Source: Ryuthela nishihirai
Taxonomy: Eukaryota; Arthropoda; Arachnida; Araneae; Heptathelidae
Reading direction: 5' to 3'
Length of the DNA stretch: 64,000 bases
NCBI GenBank assembly: GCA_038380435.1
Contig: JAWZYU010000028.1
Span: forward strand, 44,885,095 to 44,949,094
This document shows positions 63,429-64,000 of this stretch, piece after piece. A program made the position numbers and the translations under genes. Numbering within the stretch: the stretch's first letter is position 1; each line of letters opens with the position of its first letter. The notes under the pieces were generated by a model that was not told where the DNA came from, did no database searches, and saw nothing but the letters and a program-made list of their open reading frames with translations.

Positions 63429-63806
63429 GGTTGGGTTGTTTTACCTCTGAGCGGCACTTTTTTGCACACCATGGGCTAAATGGCCAGGTCACATGGACCC
63501 CGAAGGCTCAGAGAAGGTTGGGGATCCACTGGAACAGCTGTTGGGAGACAGATGGTAGCCTCCCGTCAAGGCCATCCAGCGTGTTCTTTAACGTGCACAG
63601 GGTATGGCTCTCCCACACACGGGGCCACGGCTTAACGTCCCATCCGACGGACGGCGGCCTTTCCAAGCCCATCGGTGTCCCCTACTGACCGTGGGCAGGG
63701 CGGGGAATTTTGCGGAGATAAATCTCAACGCTGACCCAGCTGGGACTCGAACCTAGGAACTACATTTTACGAGCCTGGCGCGCTACCAACTGAGCTACCC
63801 CCGCCA
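63429..63806 (-). mobile_element. SINE-A copy with perfect TSD
   Basis: CTACTGGGACTG at 63417-63428 and 63807-63818. A small deletion (GGTTGGGGATCC) in the body. Confidence 0.94.
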
Positions 63807-63818
63807 CTACTGGGACTG

Positions 63819-64000
63819 AGTTGAGTTGTTTTACCTCTGAGCAGCGCTATTGTGCCTACACTGGAAACCAAATGACCAGGTCACAGGGATTCCCAACGGC
63901 TCAGAAAAGGTTGGAGGAAGGGGATCCAATGAGAATGGTTAGGAGACAGATGGAAAGCATTCCGTCAAGGTCATCCAGTGTGCTCTTTAACGTACACAAG
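63819..64000 (-). mobile_element. SINE-A, diverged copy running off the window
   Basis: TTGAGTTGTTTTACCTCTGA to CTCTTTAACGTACACAAG at the window end. The younger SINE inserted at its tail edge. Confidence 0.8.

Overview
This window is eukaryotic nuclear DNA, almost certainly metazoan and probably arthropod. I lean towards an arachnid, because the dominant SINE resembles repeats I associate with spider assemblies, but that is recollection and not proof. There are no operons, ribosome-binding sites or long intact host genes. The background is AT-rich and carries GC-rich tRNA-derived SINEs, Tc1/mariner-type palindromic MITEs, fragments of LINEs, Tc1 and hAT elements, and several large satellite arrays. 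Most long open frames lie in SINE copies or in satellites whose unit lacks stop codons; I do not regard these as genes.

Families, named here for convenience. SINE-A is about 390 bp. It has a tRNA-like head (G-rich start, A box TGGCTCAGTCGG, B box GGTTCGAGTCC), a GC-rich body and a 3' tail of AACCC-type repeats after GGTAAAACAACCCAAC. On the minus strand it therefore begins TTGGGTTGTTTTACCTC and ends GAGCCACCCCCGCCCC. More than 50 full, truncated or decayed copies are present, many with 9-17 bp target-site duplications (TSDs). SINE-B is about 200 bp, with a tRNA-Ser-like head. MITE-1 is about 217 bp, almost a perfect palindrome, flanked by TA and with a CACGTG centre. MITE-2 is about 78 bp and also TA-flanked. 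R1 is an AT-rich dispersed repeat.

Layout. 0-1.1 kb: truncated LINE reverse transcriptase (minus). 2.3-3.7 kb: dead Tc1-like transposon split by MITE-1. 6.3-6.7 kb: foldback element with CRE and CACGTG palindromes. 7.6-9.3 kb: MITE nest containing a 19-unit, 50-bp hairpin satellite. 9.7-10.2 kb: possible host exon. 11.9-13.3 kb: seven-unit, 170-bp satellite made from the SINE-A 3' part. 14.5-15.1 kb: hAT fragment. 15.3-16.1 kb: SINE-B tetramer inside one TSD. 17.3-19.8 kb: nested SINEs. 23.6-24.8 kb: second LINE 3' end. 25-30 kb: nested SINEs, MITE-1 and segmental duplications. 27.4, 30.6, 32.4, 38.1, 52.8 and 59.8 kb: satellites with units of about 23, 41, 29, 29, 31 and 97 bp. 42.5-44.0 kb: LINE RNase H and C-terminal zinc-finger region (minus), with a clean SINE-A insertion. 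45.5-46.4 kb: large inverted duplication. 48.5-49.5 kb: tandem SINE-plus-flank duplication. 54.3 kb: best candidate host exon, a signal-peptide ORF. 59.4 kb: weaker exon candidate.

The main theme is conversion of mobile elements into tandem satellites, with several intermediate stages visible side by side: SINE dimers and tetramers inside single TSDs, a SINE-derived 170-bp array, a hairpin array inside a MITE, and a 97-bp satellite whose monomer also occurs dispersed.
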